From Dictyobacter kobayashii (GTDB taxonomy: Bacteria; Chloroflexota; Ktedonobacteria; Ktedonobacterales; Ktedonobacteraceae): DNA of 64,000 nt. The notes below the pieces were generated by a model, which saw only the letters and a list, made by a program, of their open reading frames with translations, ran no database searches and was not told the DNA's origin. Where the stretch lies: positions 5,642,001-5,706,000 of the forward strand of contig NZ_BIFS01000001.1 in assembly GCF_003967555.1 (NCBI RefSeq), written 5' to 3'. A program made the translations under genes and the position numbers. Positions 43,706 through 53,707 of this stretch are shown here, one piece after another (position 1 is the stretch's first letter; every line of letters begins with the position of its first letter).

Positions 43706-44113
43706 ATGCATTCGTACCCCATTGAAACGCGGTCCACAGCGGACCTGCAGCCATTTGATCTTGAACTACCCGGCCTCGCTATGCCGCCAGCTTTGCAGCC
43801 TGACGCATTATTGGCCGACCAGCTGGCTGAGCCAGCAGCCGACGAGGCAACGATTGTCACGCCCGAACTGGATGGTAGCGCCGAACTGGCAGCTTTCGCG
43901 CCACTGGTTCCAATACAACTGGTCCCTGAGCGGCAGATGGCGGAGCGCCCGGGCGAGCTGGCTGCTGGAGCCTCGGACCTGTTGCAGGATTATCAACAGG
44001 ACAACATACCAGATGATACCGATGCCACGGCGGCGTGGCAACACTACATGAGTCGGCGTGAGCGCCATTTGAGCCTGCTAGCGGCTGGCTGGAAGCAGGA
44101 TGACCAATGTTAG
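43706..44113 (+). CDS. Acidic protein of unknown function in head region
   Basis: A 135-residue, Ala/Leu/Asp-rich protein with no recognised domain; the last third is helical (WQHYMSRRERHLSLLAAGW). AAGGGAGC precedes the ATG, and the stop overlaps the start of the protease gene. Its place between portal and protease suggests a head role, perhaps scaffolding, but this rests on position alone. Confidence 0.5.
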   Translation: MHSYPIETRSTADLQPFDLELPGLAMPPALQPDALLADQLAEPAADEATIVTPELDGSAELAAFAPLVPIQLVPERQMAERPGELAAGASDLLQDYQQDNIPDDTDATAAWQHYMSRRERHLSLLAAGWKQDDQC

Positions 44114-44708
44114 AGCAGCCGCCAGTGCAAACTGTCCCATGTGAAGAGCAGATCCGTATCGATGGACAGATCGTTGAGCAGTTGTCCGCAGTAAGTTCTG
44201 AGGATGGTCATGCGGTGCGCGTCACCATCATTCAGGGTGGGCGCTCAAAAAATGGTTATGTCTACGATGAGGCCGCGCTGCGCCAGATCGCGCGGTTGAT
44301 CGAGGGGGCCCAGGCCTACGCGGACCATGCGCGCTCCACTGAGGATCAGCTTAATCGCTCGGTGCGCGATGTGGTCGGCTTTTACCAGGATGCCGCCTAT
44401 GTGGCTGATGGAGGGTGTGGTCGGGTGGACGCGACCCTGCATATCTTCGAGGCCGCCGACTGGCTCTGGTCCATCATCAAAGAGGCCTGTGACTGGGCCG
44501 ACCCGAGCTAATCGGGCTCTCCATCGACATCTTCGGACAATGGCAGCTCAACGAGGCCAGCAAGGCCAAAGAGATCAGCAACGTACTTCAACTCAACTCG
44601 TGCGACATCGTCACGCGGCCCAGCGCGGGCGGCAGCTTCCGGCGCATTCTCCACGAAGATATCCCCAACACATCAAATAATCACAACAGACAAGGAGAAC
44701 AACATCCC
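44107..44708 (+). pseudogene. Prohead protease-like protein, one frameshift
   Basis: VTIIQGGRSKNGYVYDEAAL, GAQAYADHARSTEDQ and FYQDAAYVADGGCGRVDATL follow the pattern of HK97-type/prohead maturation proteases, whose catalytic His and Ser would be in the ADHARS and IGLSID segments. The frame is lost at about 44503 and resumes ELIGLSIDIFGQWQ to SCDIVTRPSAGGSFRRIL. The restored frame has no stop before the capsid ATG at 44709, so the two are joined in frame. Confidence 0.65.
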
Positions 44709-46143
44709 ATGGTAGAGACAACCAGTACAGAGGTCTCGCAGCAGATAGAGGTCAGCGGGCGACTACAAGAGCAGCAACAGCAGATTGCAGAGCAGCGACA
44801 AGAGGTCGAGCGCCTGCTGGGCGAGGTCGGTATTCAGAAAGCCGGCCTGCTGCTGGAGCGGCGCTTACAGGAGAGCATCCTGCCCGAGGCCGCCCGGGCC
44901 CAGGTGCGCCAGCGCCTGCAAGGACGGCTGTTTGAGGAACAGGAATTGGAGAACGAGATCAACTCCGCCCAGGCCCTGCTGGCCCAATTGAGTCGCGACG
45001 GCCTGATCCGGGGCAATGGCTATGAAAAGGCAAGCATTGGCTCAATGGTCACCGAGGCCGAGAAGGTCCAGGCCGCCTTTGATGCCATGTTCGACCTGGA
45101 TATCGACACCAGCAAGCTCGGCAACATTCGCGGCTTCGTCAGTATCCACGAAGCCTATAGCCGCGTCACTGGCGACTCCTCGCTGCGGGCAGGCATCAGC
45201 AATAGCAGCCACCTGGGCGCGATCCAGGTCGCCGAAAGCGCTCCCATCGGGCGCATCAATGAGGCCGACACCACCACCGCCAGCTTCTCCTACCTGCTTG
45301 GCACCAGCATGAACAAGCGCCTGCTCAAAGACTACCAGGCCTGGCCAGCTGAATGGCAGAAGTTCGTGACCATCGCCCCATTCGGGACTTCAAGCAGCAG
45401 ACGCGGGTGCGCCTGGGAGCCTTTGGCAGCCTGCCGGTCGTGGCCGAAGATACGCCCTATAGCGCAGTGACCCTGACCGATTCGGCCGCCACCTACGTAC
45501 CGCAGAAGCGTGGCAACCTGGTCACCATCTCACGCGAAACCATCCTCAATGATGACCTGCAGGCCATCCGGCAGATCCCACCAAGCTAGCGGTCGCCGCA
45601 GCCTATACCCTGGCCGAGTTCGTCTACTCATTCCTATCAGGTAATCCGGTCATCTATGATACCTCCAACCTGTTTACCGCTGGCGTGCCCCACAACAACC
45701 TGGGGGCGGCCGCGCTCTCGACGACGGCCATGCAGAGCGGCATCACCGCCATGCGCGAGCAGACCAACTATGCTGGTAAGCGCCTCGGCCTGCGTCCACG
45801 CTACCTGGTAGTACCCCCGGAGCTCGAATGGACCAGCATGGTCGTCACCAAATCCGCTGGCGTACCCGGCTCGCCCAACAACGATATCAACCCCATGCTC
45901 GGCTATGTTACCCGATAGTCTCGCCGCAGCTCAGCAGCACCACGCAATGGTTCCTGATCGGCGATCCGCGCGAGATCGATACCATCGAGATCGGCTTTGT
46001 CGGGGGCAGGTAAACCCTCGCTCTTCATCCAGGACCAGCCGATCCTGGGCCTCAACTTCACCCAGGACGCCATCACCTACAAGATTCGCCATGAATATGG
46101 TGGCGCCGTAGTCGATTATCGTGGCCTCTATCGCGGCATTTAA
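44709..46143 (+). pseudogene. Major capsid protein (HK97 fold, gpT-like), four frameshifts
   Basis: Restored length is about 478 residues. The N-terminal 100 are a coiled-coil scaffold-like segment rich in Glu/Gln (RLQEQQQQIAEQRQEVERLL). The capsid domain follows: SSHLGAIQVAE, RVRLGAFGSLPVVAEDTPYS, VPQKRGNLVTISRETILNDD, LRPRYLVVPPELEWTSM and a final ITYKIRHEYGGAVVDY. Breaks lie near 45378, 45580, 45912 and 46008, each one base in a short C or G run. The ATG has AAGGAGAAC upstream, good enough for independent translation. Confidence 0.75.
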
Positions 46144-46182
46144 GCGCCGCGAGCAATCCTCTTTTAGGGAAGGAGAATCTGG

Positions 46183-47334
46183 TTGACGAGTTTTATGAAT
46201 GCGGATGGGTCGGGGTTGGTGGGCGGTTTGAGTCCGTCTGGGAGCGGCCAGGCTTTGCAGGTGGATGGTAGTGGCAATTTGAAGACGACGCCCGCCAGTA
46301 GCGCGTCCCTGGATGGTGGGGTGGGACAGGCCTTTACGCCTGAGGTGGTGTACCTGTTCAATAATGGGGCGCCGGGCAGTAATAGCTTTGATCGTAAGCG
46401 TGAGCTGCAGGGAAAGGGTATCATCTTCAACAATATTACGGCCGGGGGCGGTGTTGGCTCGACCAGCCTGACGCTGTCTTCGGTGGCGGGCTTGATCGCG
46501 GGGGCGCCCATCCTGCTGGTTGGTGGGGGCTATACCGAAGTGGTGTATGTCGCCAGTAACTATGTGCCGGGCAGCAATCCGGTGAGCTTGCAGTCGGCGA
46601 TTGTGTATGCCAGCCATACCGGAGCCTTCTGGGATGGCTATGCGCCGCAGGGGCCGCTGCTCAATGGCCTGCTGGCTACCGGCATTGATCCCGTTGCCAG
46701 CGTGATTATTGATCCCAATGCCGGCAACTACTACCTGGTGCGTGCGGCTTCGCAGGACAACTGTTCGGGCTCCAACATTCCATTGAGTAGTCCAGCGCTC
46801 TTTAATGGCAGTAGCCTGGACCGGGCGGTCGGCATCAATGGGGTCCCCAGCGTGCAGAACTGGGTGCGCCAGTTGACGTTGCAGGGTCATGCTTATAGCG
46901 TGCATAGCGGCCTGCAGAGCGCGGCGGCCGGCACCAATGATTATCCCCTCAGTCTGTTCAATCCGGCGGGCAGTGGCAAAAGCATCCTGGTCTACTCACT
47001 GCGCGTGGCCGCCAGTAACGCCGCCACCAACGCCATCAATGCACGCCTCAAGCTGACGACCAGCGATCCAGCTTATGGCAGCCAGGCCACGGTCAGCAAC
47101 CAGAAGGCCGGTGGGGCGGCCAGCGCCATTGCCTCTAGTTGCACCTATACCACGACCTCCACGACCCCAACAGCTCCCTTTGCCATGGTGGATATCGGCA
47201 ACGGACCACTGGAGCTCTTGCAGAACGAACAATGTGTTTACCTGCCGGCGGGTAGTGCCAATGGCCTGACCCTGACATTGGAGACCAGCGCCGCCGGCAG
47301 CTACATCATCAGCATGAAGTATGTTGAGTTTTAA
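46183..47334 (+). CDS. Beta-rich phage structural protein
   Basis: A 383-residue protein rich in Gly, Ser, Ala and Asn with no catalytic motif: LSPSGSGQALQVDGSGNLKT at the start and many short strands later. Such composition fits a decoration, tail or baseplate protein. The start is TTG at 46183, chosen for GGAAGGAG eight bases upstream; an ATG four codons on is possible. Confidence 0.55.
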   Translation: MTSFMNADGSGLVGGLSPSGSGQALQVDGSGNLKTTPASSASLDGGVGQAFTPEVVYLFNNGAPGSNSFDRKRELQGKGIIFNNITAGGGVGSTSLTLSSVAGLIAGAPILLVGGGYTEVVYVASNYVPGSNPVSLQSAIVYASHTGAFWDGYAPQGPLLNGLLATGIDPVASVIIDPNAGNYYLVRAASQDNCSGSNIPLSSPALFNGSSLDRAVGINGVPSVQNWVRQLTLQGHAYSVHSGLQSAAAGTNDYPLSLFNPAGSGKSILVYSLRVAASNAATNAINARLKLTTSDPAYGSQATVSNQKAGGAASAIASSCTYTTTSTTPTAPFAMVDIGNGPLELLQNEQCVYLPAGSANGLTLTLETSAAGSYIISMKYVEF

Positions 47335-47377
47335 GACATCTGGATTATCCGGATCATTAAGGAAGGAACAACTTGAT

Positions 47378-47668
47378 ATGTTAGATCAACTCGAATTTGC
47401 CTTTGGCCGCTATAACGGTGGCCAGACCGCCCCGATTGGTAGTTACCTCAATCCACGGACGCTGGCCATCCAGCAATTGAGCGCCGATGGTGCGCTGCCG
47501 CAGGATGGCACCTGGGTGCGCGTCGATCCCTCGGCCAGCCAGACCCTGGCCGTGATCGCCAGCAACGTCAATGCTGTGCTGGGGACCAGCTATAGCGCGG
47601 CCAGTTTCCACACGCAGGGAGCGGGCGACCTGATCGGCAATCCAGGCCAGGGCGGCAACGACGCCTGA
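47378..47668 (+). CDS. Small phage protein of unknown function
   Basis: A 96-residue protein (MLDQLEFAFGRYNGG to LIGNPGQGGNDA). No family recognised. GGAAGGA lies ten bases before the ATG. Close spacing to its neighbours places it in the structural operon. Confidence 0.5.
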   Translation: MLDQLEFAFGRYNGGQTAPIGSYLNPRTLAIQQLSADGALPQDGTWVRVDPSASQTLAVIASNVNAVLGTSYSAASFHTQGAGDLIGNPGQGGNDA

Positions 47669-47699
47669 GCAGCTTTGAAGTGAGGAGTGGAGGTACCCG

Positions 47700-48299
47700 A
47701 TGGCCCAGGTTATCAAGCGCGCCCTGCTGACCGCGTTTAATCCGACCAGTTATACCGCCTCGGTCCTGTTGTTGGAGGCAACTTCGACTGAGCTGACCAA
47801 TGTCCCGCTGGCCTTTCAAGCGGACGGTAGTAGCACGCCAATCAACGGCTCACTGTGCGCCGTCCTCTTCTTCGACGAGCATAACGCCACCGATGCCGTC
47901 GTGCTCGCGGTCTATAGCACCGGCTCGGCGGTCCCCACACCGCCGCCGGGGCGCATCACCTTTGTCAACGGCTATCGTCAGATCAATGGGGATGTGTTGA
48001 GCGCGGGCACCCTGGCGACCTATACCTTGAGCGGCGGTAGCTCGGGCATCCCCGGTCGTGCCCTGGGCGTGCTCTACAAAGCCTACTTTAGCAGTAGTAG
48101 CGTCAATAGCTACCTGCAGCTCGCCCCGCATGGGGCCAGTGACCTCAGCGCCTATGTCACCCTCGGCAATATCGCCAGCGCCGGCGCTACCATCAATGGT
48201 GGTGGCCTGCTGGCCCTGGATGCGCTGGGCCGCGTCGACATCAAAGCCTTTGTCGGCACCTGTACCCTGACCCTCTACACCTATGGATATGTACTATGA
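47700..48299 (+). CDS. Beta-rich phage structural protein
   Basis: A 199-residue protein dominated by alternating strands (YTASVLLLEATSTELTNVP, SLCAVLFFDEHNATDAVVLA). The plan suggests a tail or baseplate protein. Its stop overlaps the next start (ATGA). Confidence 0.5.
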   Translation: MAQVIKRALLTAFNPTSYTASVLLLEATSTELTNVPLAFQADGSSTPINGSLCAVLFFDEHNATDAVVLAVYSTGSAVPTPPPGRITFVNGYRQINGDVLSAGTLATYTLSGGSSGIPGRALGVLYKAYFSSSSVNSYLQLAPHGASDLSAYVTLGNIASAGATINGGGLLALDALGRVDIKAFVGTCTLTLYTYGYVL

Positions 48300-48614
48300 A
48301 CCAGCAAAACAACTATCCCAGGCAGTTCCGAGCAACGCATCGAGCGCTGGGTATCCCGACTCGAAAGCCAGGCCCACGAGTTGTTGGCGGACCTGGATAT
48401 CGAGGAACTGAGCCAGAAAGAGCGCCTCAACTTCGCGCTCAAGATCCTGGGCCAGATCCAGCACTTCCTGACCATCAAACAGAAACTGGCTAGCCCGCCT
48501 GCCGCCGCCAATAATGTGCAGATCTGGCTGCAGAACCTGATGCAGCAGATGCGTGGTGAAGGACCGGACGACAGCAATGTCGTAACAGATGAGTTAGAGA
48601 CAGAAGGATTGTAG
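48296..48614 (+). pseudogene. Small helical phage protein, one frameshift
   Basis: Start overlaps the preceding stop. MNQQNNYP then, after a lost base at about 48325, SSEQRIERWVSRLESQAHEL, LLADLDIEELSQKERLNFAL and LQNLMQQMRGEGP. Restored length is about 106 residues, helical, like a small terminase or head-completion protein, but not identifiable. Confidence 0.5.
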
Positions 48615-48619
48615 CCAGC

Positions 48620-50646
48620 ATGGCCAGAGTTATTAGTTCCTCCCTGAGCGCCGCCATCCAGGCTCCCACGCGCGTTCCCGCCATCGGCGTCAGTATCGAG
48701 GATCATATCCTGCACTACCAGCTGTACCAGAGTCCCGGAGCAGCCGATGGCTGGCATGACGCCTGCCTTGCCAACGACGGCAGCATCGTACGTATCCGCC
48801 TGACGCGTGGCAGCAATGCCTATGCCCAATCCCTGCAATGGCAGCGCATTACTGATGCCAGCAACGCCAGCCAGTGGAATAGCTGGACCACGCTGGGCGG
48901 GGCTAACTCCACCTGTTTTGAGGATGGTGGATGCGCACTCTCCAACAACGGCGGTGTCCTGCGCGCCTTTGTGCAGCAGGGGAGCGGCGGGAGCGCCCTG
49001 TGGACCTGGAATAGCAACGACAACGGCCAGAGCTGGAGCAGCAGCCCGGCCACGGTCCTGACGCCACCCAGTAGCGCCACCATCCTGGGCATCGGCAGCG
49101 CCGGCAACAACGATGTCTTCTTCCTCTATCAGCTCGTCAGTGGCGTCCTGACCGGCTGCTCTTTCTATAGCGGCAGCAGTTGGGGTAGCCTGCATAGCAC
49201 CACCCTCTCAGCCATCCCCTATGGAGCTGGATTGGGAGCCTACTGGGATGGACAACTCTACTGGCTTGTCTCCAGCGATGGCAATACGCTGTATGAAAGC
49301 AGCTATGCCCCGGCCACCAACAGCTGGCAAAGCTATCCAGCCATCGCACCCGCCACCGGGAGCGCCATCACGCGTCGCGCCCCACGGCTGCAATACGACT
49401 CAAGCACCGGACTCTACAACCTGACCTGTATCGAGGCCGACAACGGCCTGCTCACTGGCGCCGTCTACAGCTATCCACGCATCCGCCAGAGCGCTGACCT
49501 CCAGCACTGGTCGCAGGGCAGCATTATCCATAGCATGGCCGCCCAATATGGAGCCTGTCTGCTCAGCACCTTTAGCGCCAACCTGCTCATCAGTATGTCC
49601 AGCGTCCTGCGCGCCCCATTTACAGCCAGGATAGCCAGCACTACCTCAACTGCTCCAACAGCGTGATTTCTTATAGTATAAAAGAGCAGCTCGCTAAGCC
49701 CGCTATGCTGGAGTTGGTGTTGGATAATAATCAGGGGGTCCTGGGGGCGGCGCTCAGTCAGCCGGGGGCGACGCAGCCGATCGGTCCGAATTGCTCAGTG
49801 CTGTTGCGTGCGGGCTATCGTACCGGGACCCCACCGGGCTCACCTGAGCTGGTGCTGGTGGGGACGTATCGCATCGTGTCGATCCAGCTGCTGCGCTCGC
49901 CGGGGGTAGCGCAGTTGCGCCTGCTGTGTAGCGATCTCACCCGGCAACTGGATCAGGTCAATCGCTTCCAGATGACCTATACGGCGCAGCCGCTGGGCTG
50001 GCTGTTGCGCGAGATCTGCGTCCGGGCTGGACTGTGCGCGCTCTCGCTGCCCACCAGTAGCCAGCTGGGCCAGAGCGTGCCACTGTTTGTCCTGCCGGCC
50101 GGTGGCACATATCGCAAGGCCCTGAGCGAGCTGTGCCGCATCTATGATATGCAGTACTTCCTGGATCAGAATGAGGTGCTGCAATTCCGCGACCTGAGCG
50201 GCGCCGCCAGCGTTAGCTGGTCCTATCAGCCCGAGTTGGAACTGCTGAGCTGGGAGCAGCGGCAGCAGCGCGGCAACCATATTATTGTTAGCGGCAAGCC
50301 ACCAACCGGCGGGGGGACAATGGCCCTTACCAGTGCCGAGGTCTATGATGACCAGCAGATGCAGTGGAGCGGACAAGAAGGCCTGATCCAGCATGTCGAT
50401 CAAAAACTACTCACCGTGGCCCAATGTGCCAGCAAGGCGGCTTTCCTGCTCGCCCAGGAGCAACGGGCGCAGCTCCAGCACCGCATCCAGATCCCCTTTA
50501 ATCCTGCCCATCAACTGCTGGATGTAATCACCATCAGCGATCCGAGCATCGCCGTGAGCACTAGCGCCCGCATCGTGCAGAGCAGTTCTGTCTATGAGGC
50601 CCAGCAGGCCATATATCAGACAACACTAGAACTTGAAGGAGTGTAA
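48620..50646 (+). pseudogene. Large tail protein: beta-propeller-like part plus hub-like part, one frameshift
   Basis: The first 330 residues repeat the sialidase/Asp-box style pattern (WTWNSNDNGQSWSSSPATVL, YWDGQLYWLVSSDGNTLYES, RIRQSADLQHWSQGS), suggesting a propeller that may bind sugars. The frame is lost at about 49605 and resumes SQDSQHYLNCSNSVISYSIK, continuing without a stop into a hub-like part (LELVLDNNQGVLGAALSQPG, LVLVGTYRIVSIQLLRSPG, LLREICVRAGL, RKALSELCRIYDMQYFLDQN) typical of baseplate hub proteins of the XkdQ/gpD kind. Restored length is about 675 residues. Confidence 0.6.
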
Positions 50647-50651
50647 GCACT

Positions 50652-51599
50652 ATGGAATTAAACAACTTTCCGATGAAATCGCAGCGCACCGAAGATCCAA
50701 CCCAGGCGAATCGCGAATATGATTGCGTCGCCACCAGTATCGCAGCCTGCATCCAGTTTTTGACCGGGCAGCCCACCACCGGGAGCCAGCTGAAGAATAG
50801 CATCTATGGGGCCAGCTACATAGGCGCCACCATGGTCAGCGACTATGTATCCGAGGTGGCCAAACGTGGCGTGGTTTTGCGCACGCTGGATGGCGAGATG
50901 GCCAGCCTCTTGTCAAGTATCCGCGCCGAACTGGCCCAGGGACATCCCGTGGTGGCCGCTGAGCTTGATCCTTATGTCAGCGCCGCCCTGGACTGGACGC
51001 ACATGATCGCCTTTTATGGCTGTAGCGCGACCACCCTGACCGCGATGGACCCCTATATCGCCCAGCCCATCACCAAAAGTGATGCCGACTGGCTCAAAGT
51101 CTTGAAATACAACGAGGTCTGGCCCCTCTCCAAGCAACCTGCCGCGCTGGTGGAGCATGTGCCGACCGGTTGGAAGGATGATGGTACGACCCTGACGGCC
51201 CCCAATGGTTTCCCGGTCATCAAAGGTTTTCGGACTTACATCCTGACGCACGGCTGGGATAGCGATGATCTGCCATTAGAGGCCGAGCAGAGCGTCCAGC
51301 AGCTTGAAGTGGGCAATCCCGGCCTGGGCGGCGGCAGTCGCCAGCGCTTCCGTCGCACCACTTTGGAATGGAATGCGACCCATGCCGTGTTTGAGGCCTG
51401 GACCGGCCAGGAACTGATGGCTCTGGAGCAGCTGGGGCGTCAGCTGACGAAAGAGCGCGATACCTTAAAAGCCCAGTTGCTGCAGGAGAATGTCACCTGC
51501 GATGTCCTCAAGGCCCAACTGCAGCAAGTTAACCAGCAATTGCAGCAGGCCCAACCACAGAAAGCCACGCTGGCGAGTGCTCCCGCCGCAGGCGCATAG
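50652..51599 (+). CDS. C39-like cysteine peptidase / putative lysin with coiled-coil tail
   Basis: A 315-residue protein. REYDCVATSIAACIQFL carries the likely nucleophile Cys25, ALDWTHMIAFYGC the His and TAMDPYIAQP the Asp, as in papain-like C39-type peptidases used by phages as endolysins. After residue 240 a coiled coil (LEQLGRQLTKERDTLKAQLL, VNQQLQQAQPQ) follows. It overlaps neither neighbour; five bases separate it from the tail gene. Lies directly before the holin gene, which supports a lysis role. Confidence 0.65.
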   Translation: MELNNFPMKSQRTEDPTQANREYDCVATSIAACIQFLTGQPTTGSQLKNSIYGASYIGATMVSDYVSEVAKRGVVLRTLDGEMASLLSSIRAELAQGHPVVAAELDPYVSAALDWTHMIAFYGCSATTLTAMDPYIAQPITKSDADWLKVLKYNEVWPLSKQPAALVEHVPTGWKDDGTTLTAPNGFPVIKGFRTYILTHGWDSDDLPLEAEQSVQQLEVGNPGLGGGSRQRFRRTTLEWNATHAVFEAWTGQELMALEQLGRQLTKERDTLKAQLLQENVTCDVLKAQLQQVNQQLQQAQPQKATLASAPAAGA

Positions 51600-51628
51600 T
51601 TCCCGCGCCAAAGGCGCTCAAGAAGTCA

Positions 51629-51707
51629 TCTTCTATGGTGTAAAAAGTGCTCTTCGCGCACTTTTTACACCATAGAAGAAAACAGGTGCGGGCGCGCCAG
51701 CGCACGC
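51629..51707. repeat. 22-bp-arm palindrome plus inverted 19-mer
   Basis: Perfect 22-bp arms (51629-51650 and 51658-51679), 7-base loop, nine bases, then CGGGCGCGCCAGCGCACGC (51689-51707), the exact complement of the 19-mer at 35422-35440. It lies between lysin and holin genes inside the cassette and may act as an internal terminator. Confidence 0.75.
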
Positions 51708-51733
51708 TTGTAGTAAGAGAAAGAGAGAGTTTT

Positions 51734-52147
51734 ATGCCTCACACAGATCTTCTGACCACCCTGCTATTGAATGCTTTCCCGTTTCTTTGCGTGGTTGCCG
51801 TCTGGTGCCTTAAGTTTTTTGAGCACCAGCTTCCCGGCAAGCAGCAAGAGATGCTAGAGAAATGTGTCCAGATGGCCGTCAGCATGGCGGAACAGGCCTA
51901 CGATGATTATGGTCCACTGGAAAAGAAGCAGGTGGCTTTGCGAGCCTCAATCGAGCTTTTTAATGCTTTCCACCTGCCGGTGCCGCAGCCGGGCGCGCTC
52001 AATACCGCCCTGGAGGCCGCCGTCTTCGCGGTACGCCAGAACCAGCGCCCGCGCAGCCCCTACCAGGACGCCCCCACACGGGTTACGCCGGCGGTTGTGC
52101 CTGCGGCCCCGGTCCCGCCCCGGCCAACCGGGCTGCTTCAGGGTTAG
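51734..52147 (+). CDS. Phage holin, LLH-like family
   Basis: A 137-residue protein with one N-terminal membrane helix (LLLNAFPFLCVVAVWCLKFF), then a helical segment (QMAVSMAEQAYDDYGPLEKK) of the LLH holin type and a Pro-rich tail (PAVVPAAPVPPRPTGLLQ). Position right after the lysin supports a role in releasing it across the membrane. AGAGAG precedes the ATG. Confidence 0.65.
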   Translation: MPHTDLLTTLLLNAFPFLCVVAVWCLKFFEHQLPGKQQEMLEKCVQMAVSMAEQAYDDYGPLEKKQVALRASIELFNAFHLPVPQPGALNTALEAAVFAVRQNQRPRSPYQDAPTRVTPAVVPAAPVPPRPTGLLQG

Positions 52148-52167
52148 CGTGGCCGGAGGAGCGAGCT

Positions 52168-53333
52168 ATGCTGCTAACCGATCTTGAAAATATGTTGCGG
52201 CTGGACCTGTTTGATCCAGCCGGCAGCAACCAGCGCTGGAGCCAGGCCGATCTCGATCGCGCCCTCGACAAAGCCGTCGAGCGCTACTCTGAGTATTATC
52301 CCAATATCGCCTATGTCGATATGCCCACCCAGCCCGGACAGCGCACCTATCCCTATCCCACCAGCTGGAACGCCAGCTATCCTGTGCTGTGGATCGAGCG
52401 TATCCTCTATCCACTCCAGATCGCAGGCACCTCGCTGACCGCGCCTATGGCGGCCCCACCGCCAGCGCCGTCAGCGGGAGCGGCCTGGGCAGCGGCACCT
52501 ACCAGTACGCGCTGACCTTTTTGACGGCCGGAGGCGAGACGCTGCCATCGCCGCTGGCCACGGTCACCACCAGTAGCGGCAACCAGAAGGTCAACCTGAG
52601 CAATATTATGCTGGGGAATAGCCAGCCGGGCCAGCCCGGGGTCAGCAATCCCGTGATTGGGCGTGCCCTCTACCGCTCGCTGGTGGGCAGCTCGACCCTC
52701 TACCTGTTGACCACGCTCAGCGATACGGTCAGCAGCAGCTTTAGCGATACCTTGCCCGATAGCGGGTTGCTGAATCAGCCACAGGCGCCGCAGGTCAATA
52801 GCTCCGGCATCATGCGCTGGCCGCCCGTCGAGCGCGCTTTTAGCGAGTTCTCCAACCTGTTTGATTCGGCGGTCGCCCTGGCGGTGGGCGGCAATCTGGG
52901 TAGCCAGGGCACGGCTGGCAGGGGGAGCAGTGTCGTTGGGAGCCAGCAGCCAACCTTTACTTTGCAGCTGCCCGCCGGCGAGCTGCCGCAGGATAATAGT
53001 CTCTTGATGCGCATCTTCTATGCCACCAAACACCAGCTGGACAGCAGCGGTTCGACCATTCCCGAGGTGCATCGCGACCTGATCGTGCTGGGGGCCAGCG
53101 CCTATGCCATGGAGGCCTACCAGGTCCCGACCAACGACAACTTTGATGTTCAGGATGGCGCCCTGCATGATCGCCTCGACGATACGCGTATCCCCACTGC
53201 CTGGGCCGCCACCGCAGGCCAACGCATGGCCCAATTTATGGCCCGCCTGCAAGAGATCAAGCAGCAGCGCGATTATGCCAGCGCCGCCCGCCTCCATTGG
53301 GGCGACATCCCACGCTACTGGGGCCGCTTATAA
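52168..53333 (+). pseudogene. Head-tail connector-like protein with Fn3-like insert, one frameshift
   Basis: N-terminus LLTDLENMLRLDLFDPAGSN, WSQADLDRALDKAVERYSEY is like connector/adaptor (gp6-type) proteins. The frame is lost at about 52440 and resumes AYGGPTASAVSGSGLGSGTY, a beta-sandwich stretch (TFLTAGGETLPSPLATVTTS). The end has VHRDLIVLGASAYAMEAYQ and QFMARLQEIKQQRDYA, again connector-like. Restored length is about 388 residues. GGAGGAG precedes the ATG. Confidence 0.6.
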
Positions 53334-53380
53334 ATAAAGCATTTGTATTCGTGATGTTTTTTGGAGAGGATGATTGCATT

Positions 53381-53707
53381 TTGGATGTGTTGAGTTTGTT
53401 GAATTTATTATTGACGATTGGCGCTATTCTGGGGGGCGTGCTGGCTTATCGCGGTGGCATGGCGCGCACGGCCAACCATATTCAGGAGCGGGTAATCAAT
53501 GCGCTGGAGGCTGAGTTGACGGGGATGCGGGCCAGGCTGGAGGATATGAAGGCTGAGAATACACGTTTGAGCCTGATCATCGATACGATCTGTGTGGCGC
53601 TGCGCCGACGCGGGATCGCGGTCTCGATCGATGGTGATATGGTCTCGATCAGCGATCATAGCGGGGCCAGCACCATGGCGCGTATCCAGGAAGAGCAGGA
53701 ACGGTAA
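53381..53707 (+). CDS. Membrane-anchored coiled-coil phage protein
   Basis: A 108-residue protein if the TTG at 53381 (GGAGAGGA ten bases upstream) is used; an ATG at 53354 is an alternative. One N-terminal hydrophobic helix (LLNLLLTIGAILGGVLAY), then a coiled coil (RVINALEAELTGMRARLEDM) as in Rz-type spanins or XRE-less accessory proteins. No family recognised. Its stop overlaps the next start by one base. Confidence 0.5.
   Translation: MDVLSLLNLLLTIGAILGGVLAYRGGMARTANHIQERVINALEAELTGMRARLEDMKAENTRLSLIIDTICVALRRRGIAVSIDGDMVSISDHSGASTMARIQEEQER

Noticed and set aside
45931..46905. 324-residue frame antisense to capsid and structural genes
   Set aside because: It has no start signal and opposes a well-organised one-strand cassette; the codon pattern fits the plus-strand genes.
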